Origin: Azolla pinnata | Taxonomy: Eukaryota; Streptophyta; Polypodiopsida; Salviniales; Salviniaceae | Assembly (NCBI GenBank): GCA_037176905.1 | Contig: JBBBWG010032197.1 | Coordinates: 1-61,258, forward strand | Direction: 5' to 3' | DNA length: 61,258 nt | In this document: piece by piece, positions 21,721-34,437 of the stretch | Layout: each line of letters starts with the position of its first letter | Position numbering within the stretch: the first letter of the stretch is position 1 | Position numbers and translations under genes: made by a program | Notes under the pieces: generated by a model | The model's database searches: none | Told to the model about the DNA's origin: nothing | Seen by the model: the letters and a program-made list of their open reading frames with translations, nothing else

Positions 21721-22534
21721 GAACGTAGTTTATGGAATGTTCCAGAAGATCCCTGCGATCTTGTTGAACATTCTAGAGGTATACACGACGAGACAAGGGC
21801 TTCTTGTTGCAAAGAACGTCAGCGTATTGTTACGTGCCATCGAGTTAAAAAGATCGTGAATCTGGACTTCTGGGGAGCGGACAAGCGAGCTCCAGCCGAA
21901 AACCAAATTCCAGATCGAGAACCGAGCAAGAAACCGAATCACAGATGCTTCGAATCGATCGAGAAACTGTGTCGAAGTACTCAGAATAAGTCGAGTCAGA
22001 CATGGAGGAATAGTTTTCTACGGAAGGATTCCGCGTTTTTTATTTATTTATCGGTGCTTTGCAAGTGGCAGGCCTCGCACGAACCTGGGACAAGTCAACT
22101 GAAGCCAAATGTGCCAAAGAGAGCCATCGAAAATCGGAGGACATCGAAGCACATGTTTTCACCCGATTTCACAAAAATGAGGCCTTTTGTCGGTTAAAAA
22201 CCCGCGTGCAACAATGCGCCTGCCACGCGAACAGAGCAGTATCAGATCGGGTGAAAGCTACTCGGAACTTCTCTTCTTCTACAGGAAACAGACCAGTCCG
22301 TTCAACCGCAACGCCCCAAGATCGATGGCATGACTTCCTTTACCGAGCAAAGCTCTCTTTGCATGAATTCGAATGTATGCCGAATGCGAGTGAAACTACT
22401 GCTCTAGTTCTGGAATACCATCACAGAGCACACATCTCTTTCTCCACGGTGTGCAATCGATTACACACGCAACAACAGGATGGCGTCAGAACGACCGTCG
22501 GATGCATCTTTTACCCGCCATTTCAAACTTTGCT

Positions 22535-22660
22535 TGTTTTTCATTATTATTATTTTGTGCTTTGGATGATTGGGTATACATCTCACTGTTGTATCTTTCG
22601 TCTCGTGGGCCAATTTTAGTCATAGAAGACGCTAATATATCTTTCTTTCTTTCTCTCTCT
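22535..22660 (+). mobile_element. retroposon 3'-end remnant, copy B
   Basis: Second copy of the segment at 9840-9955, in the same orientation. It contains GCTTTGGATGATTGGGTATA, TTTCGTCTCGTGGGCCAATT, TAGAAGACGCTAATATATC and a CTTTCTTTCTTT tail that runs into CT repeats. Its middle is slightly longer than in copy A. Confidence 0.5.
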
Positions 22661-22888
22661 CTTTCTCTCTCCGTCGCTCTCTCGCCAGACTTGGATGGCG
22701 ACAAACTTATCGTGTTTACTTACGATTTATCATTTCCCTTTGCAGATGCCATGCAACTGTCTTCCGCGAAACAGCACACAACAACTTCCAAACGATCCGA
22801 TGATCCGAGATATGCAAACATCGCCCAAATTGAACCAGCATATCACCTGGGAGACATGATTGTATTGTTCTTTCGTTCATGCATTCCA

Positions 22889-22891
22889 CTG

Positions 22892-22926
<35 letters not shown>
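22889..22926. repeat. (CT)n microsatellite
   Basis: Run of about 18 CT dinucleotides upstream of the first kinase gene, on its sense strand. Confidence 0.95.
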
Positions 22927-22928
<2 letters not shown>

Positions 22929-23420
22929 GATTCAGACAGGCGTTTCGATTCCACGATCCTCCATCTCTCCGTTCAGCGCTCCGATTGGCGCACCGCAAGC
23001 GCATTCCGCCGAACTGCAAAGCGCAAGATTCCGCCGCGTTACGGATCGATCGGAGCACGATCAAGACCACGGTGAAAACATCACAGTGTGTATGCATGCA
23101 TGCATGTATGCTCACTCTCATGGGAATCTGGAAGAGAGAACCAGCAAAAAACAAAAAAAAAAAACAAAAAAACATTCTTCCCAATGCCCATAATTTCTTC
23201 TCTCTTTCATTTACCTCTCTCTTGATTATCCTAGGTCTCTTTAATTTAAGCTAACAAACTGTACTCTGTCCCATGGACATGCATGTATGATATGGTGTGC
23301 ACCATCGACATCATCATCAATGAACAACTCTCTCTTTCTCTTTCTCTTTCTCTTTCTCTTCTCTCGCAGGAGTTCCCTTCCTCTTTCTTCTCCGTTTCCC
23401 GCTGCGCGTTTCCTGCATAC

Positions 23421-23453
23421 ATGAGATACACAGCGGCTATGGCGTTCCTCTGA
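23421..23453 (+). promoter_or_regulatory. short upstream ORF before kinase copy 1
   Basis: ATG at 23421 opens an 11-codon frame MRYTAAMAFL ending in TGA. A second in-frame ATG at 23439 gives MAFL-stop. It lies 96 bp before the kinase start codon, and the GGCTATGGCGTTCCTC core is also found upstream of copy 2. If transcribed, it could reduce initiation at the main start. Transcription of this stretch is assumed, not shown. Confidence 0.45.
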
Positions 23454-23548
23454 CGAGCTCTCTTTCTCTCTCTCTCTTTGCCGTTTCCGGTGCGCTCAGA
23501 CTCCCAACCCCGCCGTATCGTCGTCTTCCTTAACTCCACCTGCAAGGA

Positions 23549-26500
23549 ATGTCATCCGTGAAGAAGCTCATCAACAATCCTAATGGTAAGCATTTCTTCC
23601 CATCTCTCCCTCTCCCCCTCTTTCTTTATCTCTCCCTGCTTTTGTTGTTTCATTCTCTCCCGTGTACAATGTGCCATCAGTAGTACATCGATTCGATCTC
23701 TTGCTCACCAGCCGTTTCTCAACTTGTTTTCTTAATTAATTGCATGCTTTTTCTTGCAGATGTGGTCACCGAGCTTATCGAAGGGATGGTCGAAACCTAT
23801 CCGAACCTTCAGTACCTAGATGGATTCCCAGAGGTACTCCGATCTCAGTCTTAATCGAGCTCTCTCTTCGTTCTTGCGTAACGATACGAAGGCCTGGAAA
23901 GAACGCCGAGTTACAAATCGTAGCAAAAAGCAAAATACTTAGGTTTATATGTGTTTGGAAGCTGGAATTCTAAAACGCTCGGGGGAGGTTCCTAGTATGT
24001 CGAAACACGTGTCTAATTGTTTTCTTTACTCTCTACGGGAATGTAATGACGTAAAAAGGGAAGTTTTCTGCTAATAAGCGCAAATTAAAGCGCAAATACT
24101 ACATTTTTTTATTTGTTCCTCTCGATTCCTGGAGAAAATCAAGTATTCTGAACCCATGCACTCTAGTTCCGCCCTTCATACGGCTCTTTGAATTGCAGAC
24201 ATGTCAGATAGGTCTCTTTCTAACTCTTTCTCTCTCCTTCTCACTTTATCCTTTGTCGTTTGTAATGCTACCTAGATCTATCTAGATCAGATAAGAATGG
24301 TTTTCTGCTAAGTAATGTGCACAACAACATGAACATGCATATTTTTGTTCCGTAAACTGGAGAAGAAGTATTATTCTCTTTGCAGAGAGGAAATCCACAA
24401 CAGTACAAAAATTTAGAATATTTGTACCTGTTTGGTCTCAGGAATTCAAAAGCGCTAGTAGGCCTCTTCATTTTCCTATCCCTCCTCCTATCCCTCGGAA
24501 AGAAGCGATGAAGAGTACAATTATGTTTCCTTGTAACTGTTTGGAAAGAAATGCAACACTTTATATGTGCATCTACATTATTTTCCAAGTTATGCCTCAT
24601 GGTTTAAGTCAGAATACCAGGCCTTAAAAGAGGTCCTAATTTTAAATCTATGAAAGTGCACATCGCTGTACAAATATGCAAGATGCTGTATATGCCTGAC
24701 TGTAGGCTCTCTAAAAGCTCATGGAGGAAAATTAGCTGTGAAAAATTATTCCAGCTTAATTGGAAGAAGTCATCAATCCTGGCATCAGAAGAAATCAATA
24801 CGAGATGTTGTATGCGTCTTGACCATAGGCTCCCTAGAAGTTCACAAAGGAAAGTAACATTTGAACTTAACACTTGAACTTCACACTTGAACTAAAGCCT
24901 GCACATTTGTGTGAATGCATGGACTTTTTTTTGCCTTTGGAAAGAGGCTTCATAGAAGTGTACCAAATATCGGTGGTGCTGTATGTGTTAGTATTGGTCG
25001 GTTTAGGAAATGCGACAGTTGAGCATGCCTATGATAATAACTCATGCCATATTCATCGAATCCTGCACATACCTGTGATCGATGGCTTTCTTGAAACCTT
25101 CCTAGAAATCTTGAAATCTTGATGTATCTATAGTTCTGCATTTGTAAAGTGTCTTTATTGGAGATTCCGGCCTGAAAAAAATGATTTTCTGCTGTGAAAT
25201 CATGCATACTAATTTTCAAGCACTTGAAAGGGCCTCGTTAAAGATTCAGAAAGAACAGAAATATTTCACTGTTATGTCCACATTGTTGCCTCCAAGGAAT
25301 GCATTAGTTTATGCAAAGTTGTGGATTTTCGTATCATTGTTTCATAAATTTGATTCAATGAATATGTTAGCAAAATCTTATGAAGTGTTGTCTGCTGTGA
25401 AGGCATTCACGATGCAATTTGGAAATATCTGGATTCTATATGAAGAAGCTTAATAACAGCTTCAGCAAGAAGAATACTCTTTTCAAAGATATTTATGACG
25501 TTGTGCTCGCATATAGTGCATGAAATGGATGTGGTCTGTTTCTTTGCCATTATCTATGATATTGTCATCATAAGCAGTTCATCAAATCGTATGATCTGTT
25601 GTAATTGCTTGACCAGAGAACATTTATAATGCTGCCATGCCTGGAGAGAAGCATTTTCTCATCCATTGGAGAAAGCACTCTACTGTGTATTGTGTCTCTG
25701 TATAGGCTTGGACACACAGTCCATACAAGTTCACACAGCGAAGTAGTGCTCACAATAGCTCTTTCCATGCATGCAAGAAATTTTTTCGTATGAATGAATT
25801 TTGTACATGTGCAAAATTTTCTGTGCTCAGTCATATGATTTTATGCTAGAATAGCTGCATTTCAAATGTTTCTTTTTCAGTTACCTGATCGAAATTGAGA
25901 AACACTTGATATATACTCTTCCAGAACTCTCTACTGCAGCTTCATGTCTCAGATCATCCGTGAGCAAACATAACTTATTCGTGTACCTCAGAGTGTGTAG
26001 GCCTTTGAGGAGGTATTAGCTCATTATTGGTAATAACTCAAGAAGAAATTACCTTCACATTTGGCTCCTTGTTGTTGATGCCTGATAAGGGAAAGAACTC
26101 CATACGATAATTTAGATGAACTCTTTGTGTGATTCTCGATCTTCCGTTACAATTAGTAACTATAGTTTAGAATGGAGACGCTTATAGACACTGTGTCACT
26201 GATCATTTTAATAAAATGAACGGTTGTGTGGTTCTCAAATCATCTTTTACTCATAGGAATGGGTAATTTACTTTCTACATTGAAGACACTGAGACGCATG
26301 GTTTTAGAATTTAGATTATGACCACCGTATGTATGGAACTCATATCACCTTTTTCTCATTGTTATGGGTACTTTTCTTGTTTCATAACTATGTTTTAGGA
26401 TGGAAATGCTATTGAGTCTCCGATCATTTTACTAAACATGTTTGATTATGCTCATATATCTGCAGGTGAAAGTAGTTCTTAGAGCTGATGTTCATAAAGC

Positions 26501-29500
26501 AACCTATGATAGGGTTGCGGTAATTTCAGGTGATTATTTTAAAGAATGACTTGCCATTTATATGAATTAAAATAGACATGTCACTTCTTTGTATGCGCTG
26601 TGTTTTACTAACTTTTAAATACCCGGTCCATGTTTGTTTGATTGAGAAATTAAAACATGATGCAGGCGGTGGTAGTGGACATGAACCTGCACATGCGGGA
26701 TTTGTTGGGGTTGGAATGCTCACAGCTGCAGTTTGTGGTGATGTTTTTGCATCTCCTTCTGTGGCCGCAGTCTTAGCTGTAAGCACTTAAATTTGCTCGA
26801 AATGAGAATTGGTAGTAAATGTTTTGGCATATTCATTATCTTTGACATTAAGACTTTCATTGTGCCCCCTTTTTGGCAATAAGTGAACTGTATTTTGCTC
26901 TATAAAATGCAATAATCGTTCTACTCAAAGAGCAGGCAATTAGAGCTGTTACTGGTCCGGCAGGATGTCTTCTAATAGTGAAGGTGTGACACTAATCCTT
27001 GATATTCAAATTCCAATCATGTGAGTAACTAAATGTATTCTTACCTGTATCACATATTTTACTCGGGCATTTGACTAGAATTACACTGGAGATCGTCTAA
27101 ATTTTGGCCTAGCTGCTGAACAGGCAAAGGCAGAAGGTTTCGAAGTTGAGGTAAGTCGTTTTTTTAAATCTTTATGCTATGATAGGTTTGGCAGTGGGAA
27201 TGCTCAAATTTTCTGGTGGTTGATGTGTGTAGATGGTAATAGTTGGCGATGATTGTGCTCTTCCTCCAAGAGGAATCGCAGGACGCAGGGGTCTAGCTGG
27301 TACTCTGTTTGTTCACAAGGTTAGCGGATGATCTGATCTTTCGCATGCATTATCAGCTTGTAGTCATCGTCTTTGTTTTTGTATTTGTTGGTCCTCTATT
27401 TCGTCATTGAAATGTGGTGGCTGAATCAGGTTGCTGGAGCAGCTGCTGCAGCAGGATTAAGCCTTGCAGAGGTGACTGCTGAAGCTTCGAAAGTGGCAGA
27501 GTCTGTTGGGACAATGGGCGTAGCTCTCTCTGTCTGCACAATACCTGGTCAAGTTGCATCAGATAGGTTGGATTCAGGAAAGATGGAACTGGGCCTTGGC
27601 ATAGTAAGGATTCTATTTTTCTTATTTGAGGAACCTATGGATTGGGATATTTCCTACAATTGTGAATAAGTGCATTGGTTCTGTATGCTTTCATGATTTC
27701 TAAAGTCCAAACTAGGTAACAGAGCAAGTTGTTTTCGTTTGACATTGCAGCACGGAGAACCTGGGGCTGTAATCGTTGACATACAGCCTGTAGATTCTGT
27801 GGTGACCCATGTTCTGAAGCAGATTCTCTCATCGGTAACTTGAATCTACAATGTTAGGAGCATTGAAGAATCCAATTTAAGCATCTGGATATTGAAAAAC
27901 CTTGTGTTTTTTTCATTGATCTTTGGTAGGAGGTGCAATATGTTTCTATAAACCGGGGGAGTCGTGTTGCGCTTATGGTGAATGGGTGAGTGTTGGTGCT
28001 CCTCATGACAACAACATAGTTTAACTCAAAAGTATTAAAATCTGGAAATTTGCAGGGTTAGCTAGTTGTTTGCATTTAGATGCATCTGAAAATAATCTCA
28101 ACCTGTGTGAAATAATTAATCTTTGTGGTTTCCCTGGTGAATATAGATTAGGCGCAACCCCTCTCATGGAGCTGATGATCGCTGCTGGAAAGGCCGTTGC
28201 ACAGCTCCAGCTTGATTATGGGTTGGCGGTTGAGAGAGTCTACACAGGAAGCTTTATGACCTCACTTGATATGAAGGGTAAATTATTTTGGGGATTAGAA
28301 AATATCAGTCTTATGGCTATATTGTCTTTTCTCTGTTAAGAAGGATATGATTTGTATCTCTTATCTTTATCTTTATCTTTTATGTCTCTAGGATTTTCTC
28401 TTTCCATTTTGAATGTTGATGATGCAATACTGTCATGGTTGGATCACCCAACTAGGGCTCCGGCTTGGCCAGTGGGTGTTGATGGTACTTTTTTATTGTT
28501 TTGGAGTTTGGTTATGCTATGTGTATTTGTTTTATTAACTCTATATTGCTTAATCAGGGCCTCGTCCACAGACAACAATCCCTGTTAATCTACCTGAAGC
28601 ACCGTCTACTCTTCATGTGGTATGTGATGGAGTTTTCTTGTTTCAAGGGATGCAGTACTATATCTACAATATACTAGAGTCCATATTTACTCCATCAATT
28701 GGAGCCAGAGCCATGTAGTATCTATTTTTTATCTTGAAAGCAGCCAATATTAAGGAAAAGATATTCTAATTTGTAGTGCAAGGTAAATGTTTGAAAGTAT
28801 CAGGGTTTAAGATGAGAAGACGTGTGAATGAACAATACTAGTGCACATTAAAACCCAGCACATGCACTTAATTTTGGTCATTATTAGATATGTTTCCTCT
28901 TATTGCTCTCATGAACTCCTCCAATGTGACGTTTACTATTGTCTGGTGATATAGCTGTTATGTTTAATCTTCCAGCTGTTATGTTTAATCTAGAATAATA
29001 TGATTGTTTATTTTTAAGGTGCCGGAACGTCCGCAAGAGTTAAACGAACAAGGACAAGTCCTAGAAATGGCAATTCAAGCTGGCGCAGAGGCAATTGTGA
29101 AGCTGAAAGATGATCTGAATGAGTGGGATAGTAAAGTCGGCGATGGAGATTGTGGAACAACGGTAAGCTTGTATTTAGTTGCCTTCGTGGTTGATCATGT
29201 TTGGTAACAGTCTTACCTCTTGGTTCTTTTCAGATGTGTAAAGGTGCGAATGCCGTCCTTGAAGATCTTAAGCAACAGTAAGTAATAATATTATTAGACA
29301 GTTCTAGATCAATATGTCAAGAAATAAATTGGTTTATCATTGTAAATTCCTTATTTTCAGCTATCCTCTCCATGATGCTGCGGAAACAGTGAATGAAATA
29401 GGTGTATCAATAAGGAGGGTTATGGGTGGCACAAGTGGTGTGATGTAAGTACCAAAAACCGGTAAAGTTTGTCTGCCAAAAATAGTTGTCTTACTATGAA

Positions 29501-32481
29501 GCTCAAAGATCATGTCGTGAAGGCAGTGGCTCAATATCCAAGTTTTTTCTATTTTAGCCAAATAGTTTGAGCACAATAAAAGAATGTTCTTTTGCACTTC
29601 CCAATAAATCTCAATTAAAATTGTCACGGTCATTTGCAATTTATGCTTTCAGCCAGTTAAGAAGAAGAGGTTAAGTATTGAAGTTTTATTTCCCCGATCA
29701 GTAGAACTAGCTTACTGCAAAAGAGTTCATGAATTTAGAGACCTACACTAACTTGATAATTATCTTTCTTTTCTGGTCTTTATGGACTAAAATATCAGGC
29801 ATAGTTTCTTGAAGATCGTGATCTTGCCGTCGTGCTATTAATTGTAATAGAAAGTTATGATGTTGTAAGTTAAAGCTTATACACCATGAAGTGAATCAGA
29901 GAAGAAACTTCCCTTCATATAGTTTTCTTAGTTTGTTCTTTTCATGGAGTTCTCCTTGATAATTGTCTTTTGGTCATCATTATTGGTGTTGTGGAATCCA
30001 TCTTCAAGAGATCATTGTAGATGCAATGGCAATGAAGTTGTGCACAAATTATTGTTGTGAATCTGTTTTGGCTCTAACCTATTTCACCATGATTTACATG
30101 TTGAGATTAAGCTTTTGTGGCCACCAATAGTTTTAGGGGAACTTCTTCTGGTCTTCATTATGCTATTAGAGGATTGGATTTTATTTGCAATTCAGACATA
30201 AGGATTGATTGTCAAGTCATGATGGGGGTAGGTGAGGTACAGAATATCTCTATGCTGAGGAGCTCCCAAAATGATTCTTTTCACACATATGTCTATAGTA
30301 AGTATTAATTCGTGCCAGAATGAATACTACAAACATATGACAAGATGGAAGTAAATGCACATAGGTGCACCCACCAGTTGTATGTTGATACACATACGCA
30401 CATGTTGGATAATTGAGCTTGATTCATAACATAACCCCTCAAGCTCGACCACGTTGGTTATTGTACCAGCTAGTTTTACCATCCTAGTATTTGTATTGCA
30501 AATCAGTGATTATGTTGCTGTTGCTGTAAACCGCTTTGCTCAATGGGTGTTTGCTGTTTTTGTGGTTTTCCCACGTGCTGGTGTTTCTGTAATAGAACAT
30601 CTTTTTAGTAGCTTTACTACTCATTTAGCCTCCAGTGCAAATTGTAGAACAGGCTTCTAAACGTGCCGTTGTAGTATTCCTTGTGATCCTATTGCACATT
30701 ATACAGTGTTGATATTTTTTCACTTATCTGGTTACAGTTCCCCAGTGATCATTTTGGAGATCTTATTTTCATACATTCGTGATTATTTTCCTGTTTGACA
30801 CATTTTTTGTATTGTGGCTACTTACTCTACTAAATTTCCAGTAATAATAATTATTAGCACTAGCAAATGATGTAAAGGACATGCCCAGCAAGTTCCGGCT
30901 CGTTTTAACGGCTTGTAAATGAGCTGTACTTGTTAAATTAAGAAAAGACAACCACACGTTTGATGCGAGTTTTATCATTCTCTAGAGAACAAGAGCTCAC
31001 GATGAATGCCGTAATGTTCCCATGTGCTAGCAATATGTAGTTGGAATGAGTTCCTAAGGAGTTTCATTCCATCTTCAAACTATCCAAGGATATAGCCTGA
31101 CCACTTTTAGTGACAGTCAAATGTCCTTTATGGACTATTCTTCATCATTCAGATTGTTAGAGTAGGCCTCACTGTAGTGATAGATGGAGAATCATGTGGG
31201 TGTTTAATCCTACGTGCCTTTGTTTCAGATATGACATTTTTTGTAAGGCTGCATATGCATGGTTAAAAGAAAACACAACAACCAATTTGTCGGCAGAAAA
31301 TTGTAAGAATGTCCATTCTTCTGGTCATTTATGTGTCACAACATTTCTTCATTTTATTGATAAGTTGATACACACATTGTTGATTTATTTTATCATGTTA
31401 AATGTTGTTTCTTGATAGGGGTGGATGCTCTGCATGCAGCTGTCTCTGCTGTTAGTAAGTATGGTGGTGCATCCATCGGTGATCGAACATTATTAGATGC
31501 TCTGGTGCCTGCTGCAATACGTCTTAAAGAAGTATGTTGATCAAACTCTCTTGAATGCTCTATAATTTCTCATTTGAATGGGGTTAGTGACTGGAAACTT
31601 CCTTTCCACCAGAAACTGGTATCTGGTGAGGATCCATCAACAGCATTTCTTTCTGCATCAGATGCTGCTTGTGCTGCTGCCGAATCAACAAAAGATTTAG
31701 TGGCACAAGTAAGCGGATATCACTTTTACTGCTGCATGGTGACATGTGTTTAATCATGTTCAAGTATTCGAGGTTATGATGCTAAAATTTGTGAACCTCT
31801 GAGATGCATCACCCATTTGATCTTCAAAAGTGTCAGTGATTATATGGGTTTGTCATCCTTTCACTGTTAGCCACTACATCAGGTGGTTTTAAGGTTTTTG
31901 CTATTCCATAACTGTTTACATTTATTGTCATCAGTCGCTTGTGGATCTGAATGCTGTTAGGTGAGGTTCTTTCAATTCAATGCCTCAAATATCCATTTGC
32001 AGTTCTAATTTTCCGAAACAAAAGTTCCACTCAAAGGATTGCCCCCAAACCAAAACCCCTAAACTAGCCATTGATCAAACCTAAAAATGAATTAACATCG
32101 GTGTGCAACATGGGCATATTCTTTGGATTTGTTCCCTTTGTATGCAAATTGATGGAGGGCATTTGGGAAAGAAAGGAAATTTTACGAGTGTAAGTAAGAT
32201 TAAGGGCATTTCAAGGGTAAACAAGAGAAGGATGGGGGCATTCGGGGGATAGTAGAAAGCCGAACAAAGTCAGGATTGTTCAGGAGTTCTATACCGAGCC
32301 AAGCGTGTTTTTCTGTTTTTCTTGTTTCGATTTGGTTTTCGTTTTTCAGGCTGGCAGATCAAGCTATGTTTCACCTGAAATCCTGTCGACCGTGCCTGAT
32401 CCCGGTGCAATGGCAGCTGCGGCTTGGTTCCGCGGAGCAGCCGTAGCAGTTGCCGAGTTTTATAACAGCCAAGCTTCGTAG
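23549..32481 (+). CDS. DAK: dihydroxyacetone kinase (DhaK-DhaL fusion), copy 1
   Basis: ATP-dependent kinase that phosphorylates dihydroxyacetone (and glyceraldehyde) in the cytosol; homologues also have FMN cyclase activity. Twenty coding exons: 23549-23585, 23760-23833, 26466-26529, 26666-26778, 26936-26983, 27079-27150, 27233-27319, 27430-27603, 27751-27834, 27930-27985, 28147-28277, 28392-28484, 28558-28619, 29019-29162, 29234-29277, 29361-29444, 31229-31302, 31419-31531, 31613-31708, 32350-32481, giving 593 residues. DhaK domain: [15 protein letters not shown] (His64), [11 protein letters not shown] (Lys112, Asp117) and GIHGEPG with the substrate-binding His224. DhaL domain: VGDGDCGTT (Asp407, Asp409), GGTSGVIYDIF and [12 protein letters not shown]. 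All joins keep frame. Introns 2 (2.6 kb) and 16 (1.8 kb) are much longer than in copy 2. Confidence 0.95.
29650..31190. other. expanded part of kinase copy 1 intron 16
   Basis: Intron 16 is 1784 bp here and 391 bp in copy 2. The outer parts, next to the exons, resemble the copy 2 intron; about 1.4 kb in between has no counterpart. It has no recognised coding sequence. It could be an old insertion, but I see no clear terminal repeats. Confidence 0.4.
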
Positions 32482-33299
32482 CGATGAAGGATGCGTATGG
32501 AGTTCTCGTACATGCGTACAAAGGAGAGGTGAGTTTTCATCATCACAATCATTTTCAAGTGCTTCTGCCTGGTCATGCATACAAAGGAGAGAGGAGAGAT
32601 GTGTTTGCTTTTTCAGAGGGGAGGAAGATGCAGAAGTCTGTAAAAGCAGTTGCTGTCTTTGATGATTTTGTAGGAATTAAGGTCACACGGTGGGCCGAAG
32701 GAAAGGAATGATTTCTGGTGGTTTTGTCGACGGTTTCCCCCAAAAGAGAGAAAATACAAGAGCAATCTATCTGACAAAAGTAGAGAATCACACACTGGTA
32801 TTGTAAACCATCAACACCTTGAGACACAGTTAGGATTGGCTGGGAAAACATGCTAGCTAATTGAAACATCATCATCCCAAGGGCTTCTTCGGCTGACGGT
32901 TTTCTGTTCCACGGCTTTTAATTCCCTCTCATTAGGATCTCATTACAGTTGTACAAAGCTAATGGATCAAGCTAATCCCTCTGATTGATCAAGCACTCTT
33001 AAATCTTTCAAGGAAGTGGTGGGAAATTTTTGGGGTAGGACATTTGGAGAAATATCTTCCAAGAGGATCCCGAAAACCCTCGCTTCTCTTTGGTTTTCGA
33101 TGATATATTCTCGATCGGTTAGTGAGATGTTGGGTTTAATTTCATCACCCCCGATCCACGATATCCGCATTTAACACAAGGCCATCGATTCTCGTTCTTT
33201 CGTTGATTCAAATCATCGATTCATTCGTCCGTTGAGGGCATCCTTGTGAAGAAGATCGGCTGCTCTTGCAGCATCGGGGGCACAAGTTCTCGTCGCGAA

Positions 33300-33450
33300 G
33301 CTCCTTATCGATCATTTGTCTCTCTTTTGCTCCTTATCGATCCTTTGTCTCTCTTTTGCTCCTTATCGATCATTCTCTCTGTTGCTCCTTATCGATCATT
33401 TGTCTCTCTCGCTCCTTATTGATCATCTCTCTCGCTCCTTATCGATCAGA
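33300..33450 (+). repeat. CTCCTTATCGATC minisatellite, 23-29 bp unit
   Basis: Six units start with CTCCTTAT(C/T)GATC at 33301, 33330, 33359, 33385, 33412 and 33435. The unit shortens from 29 to 23 bp along the array through loss of TTTGTCTCTC-type spacer sequence. Confidence 0.9.
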
Positions 33451-33719
33451 TGTCTTTCTTTTTGATGGCATCGATGGGGCCATCCCTCCCTCTCCTTATC
33501 ACAGTCTTAAGGACTCGCCATCTGCCAACGTCCACATGTTCTTGCCTTTGATCATCATCGGTATCCTTCTGGGAAGACATCTCTTCTCGTCCACACATTC
33601 CAAATCTGTCATGCATTCGGGCCGCATCAGGCAACGCATGCAGCTCATGGTGGTAATTGATCGAGGGTCGGCTTTATCCCTCACTGAAAATCAGCATCCA
33701 ATCGATCGTTCAACACCAG

Positions 33720-34195
33720 ATTAACTAGATTATGGAATTATTAACTTTTGCTAATCGAGTGTAGCTAGGGAAACGATAAGTAAAACAACAGTAGGAAGCA
33801 GGAACCAATCAATAGATAGCAAGTAAACGGAAGATCATGAATCGACGAACACGAGGTTTTATCTCTCACTAAAAAATCAGTGTCCAATTAATCGATTAGC
33901 ACTAGATTAATTCGATTATGAACCCATGAGCTTCTGTTAATCGAATACAATAAGGGAATCAAGCAGTAAACAACAACAGGAAGTAGGAAGCCATCGGTGG
34001 ATAGCAGTTAAGGAAGATTGTGGATTAATGAACACGAGAAGGGGCAGATGGGGAAGCGATTAGTGAGAGAACGAGAGAATCGATTAGCGAGAACGGAAGT
34101 AATCGATTAGCGTTTAGGAAAACAATCGATTAGCGGCAGAACCAAGCGTTAAACCTGTTTGATTAGGCGTTAAACTGCAATTAATCAGCTCATTA
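33720..34195. mobile_element. dispersed long-TIR element, copy 7 (inverted, internally repeated)
   Basis: The middle block is in opposite orientation to the other copies: CTTCTGTTAATCGAATACA and AATAAGGGAATC match the reverse complement of copy 3. Two related sub-blocks (about 33720-33860 and 33865-34050) each carry AATC(G)AGTG/GAATAC, GGGAAACGATAAG or GGGAATCAAGCAG, and AACA(C)GAGAAGG. Repeated AATCGATTAGCG words follow. Boundaries are uncertain. Confidence 0.5.
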
Positions 34196-34244
34196 TGAGG
34201 AGTTTAGTTCTTTCGTGGTAGTTTTTTTTTTGGTTCTCTTTTCT

Positions 34245-34312
34245 CGTCTTCTTCTTCTTCTTCTTCTTCTTCTTCTTCTTTCTTTTTTTTCTTCTTCTTC
34301 TTCTTCTTCTTC
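34245..34312 (+). repeat. (TTC)n tract upstream of kinase copy 2
   Basis: TTC trinucleotide run of about 65 bp broken by a TTTTTTTT stretch, on the sense strand and about 230 bp before the start codon. Confidence 0.9.
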
Positions 34313-34437
34313 AAAAGCTTCAGTTCTGAGTGGCTATGGCGTTCGATTCTGTACATATAATCTAAAGAAAAGCCGCAGCTCCGACCTTCCTTCTGCTCCC
34401 TCTCTTCCCTTTCCCTGTGCTTTCCTCGTTTCTGGCT

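Larger units (their letters stand above)
21721..23548. other. upstream region of first dihydroxyacetone kinase gene
   Basis: About 1.8 kb. It contains a retroposon 3'-end remnant, three CT-rich microsatellites (about 22643-22690, 22889-22926 and 23325-23365) and, close to the start codon, a short upstream reading frame. The - strand PPP4R2-like gene and the + strand kinase gene diverge across this region and the ATGC array. Confidence 0.55.

Noticed and set aside
20613..21859. Open frames of 90-284 residues rich in His/Thr/Tyr or Met/Cys/Val
   Set aside because: Repeat translations of the ATGC-rich array, open in several frames at once.
22059..22619. 186-residue + strand frame upstream of kinase copy 1
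   Set aside because: It runs into the retroposon remnant and has no recognised domain; probably chance or old repeat sequence.
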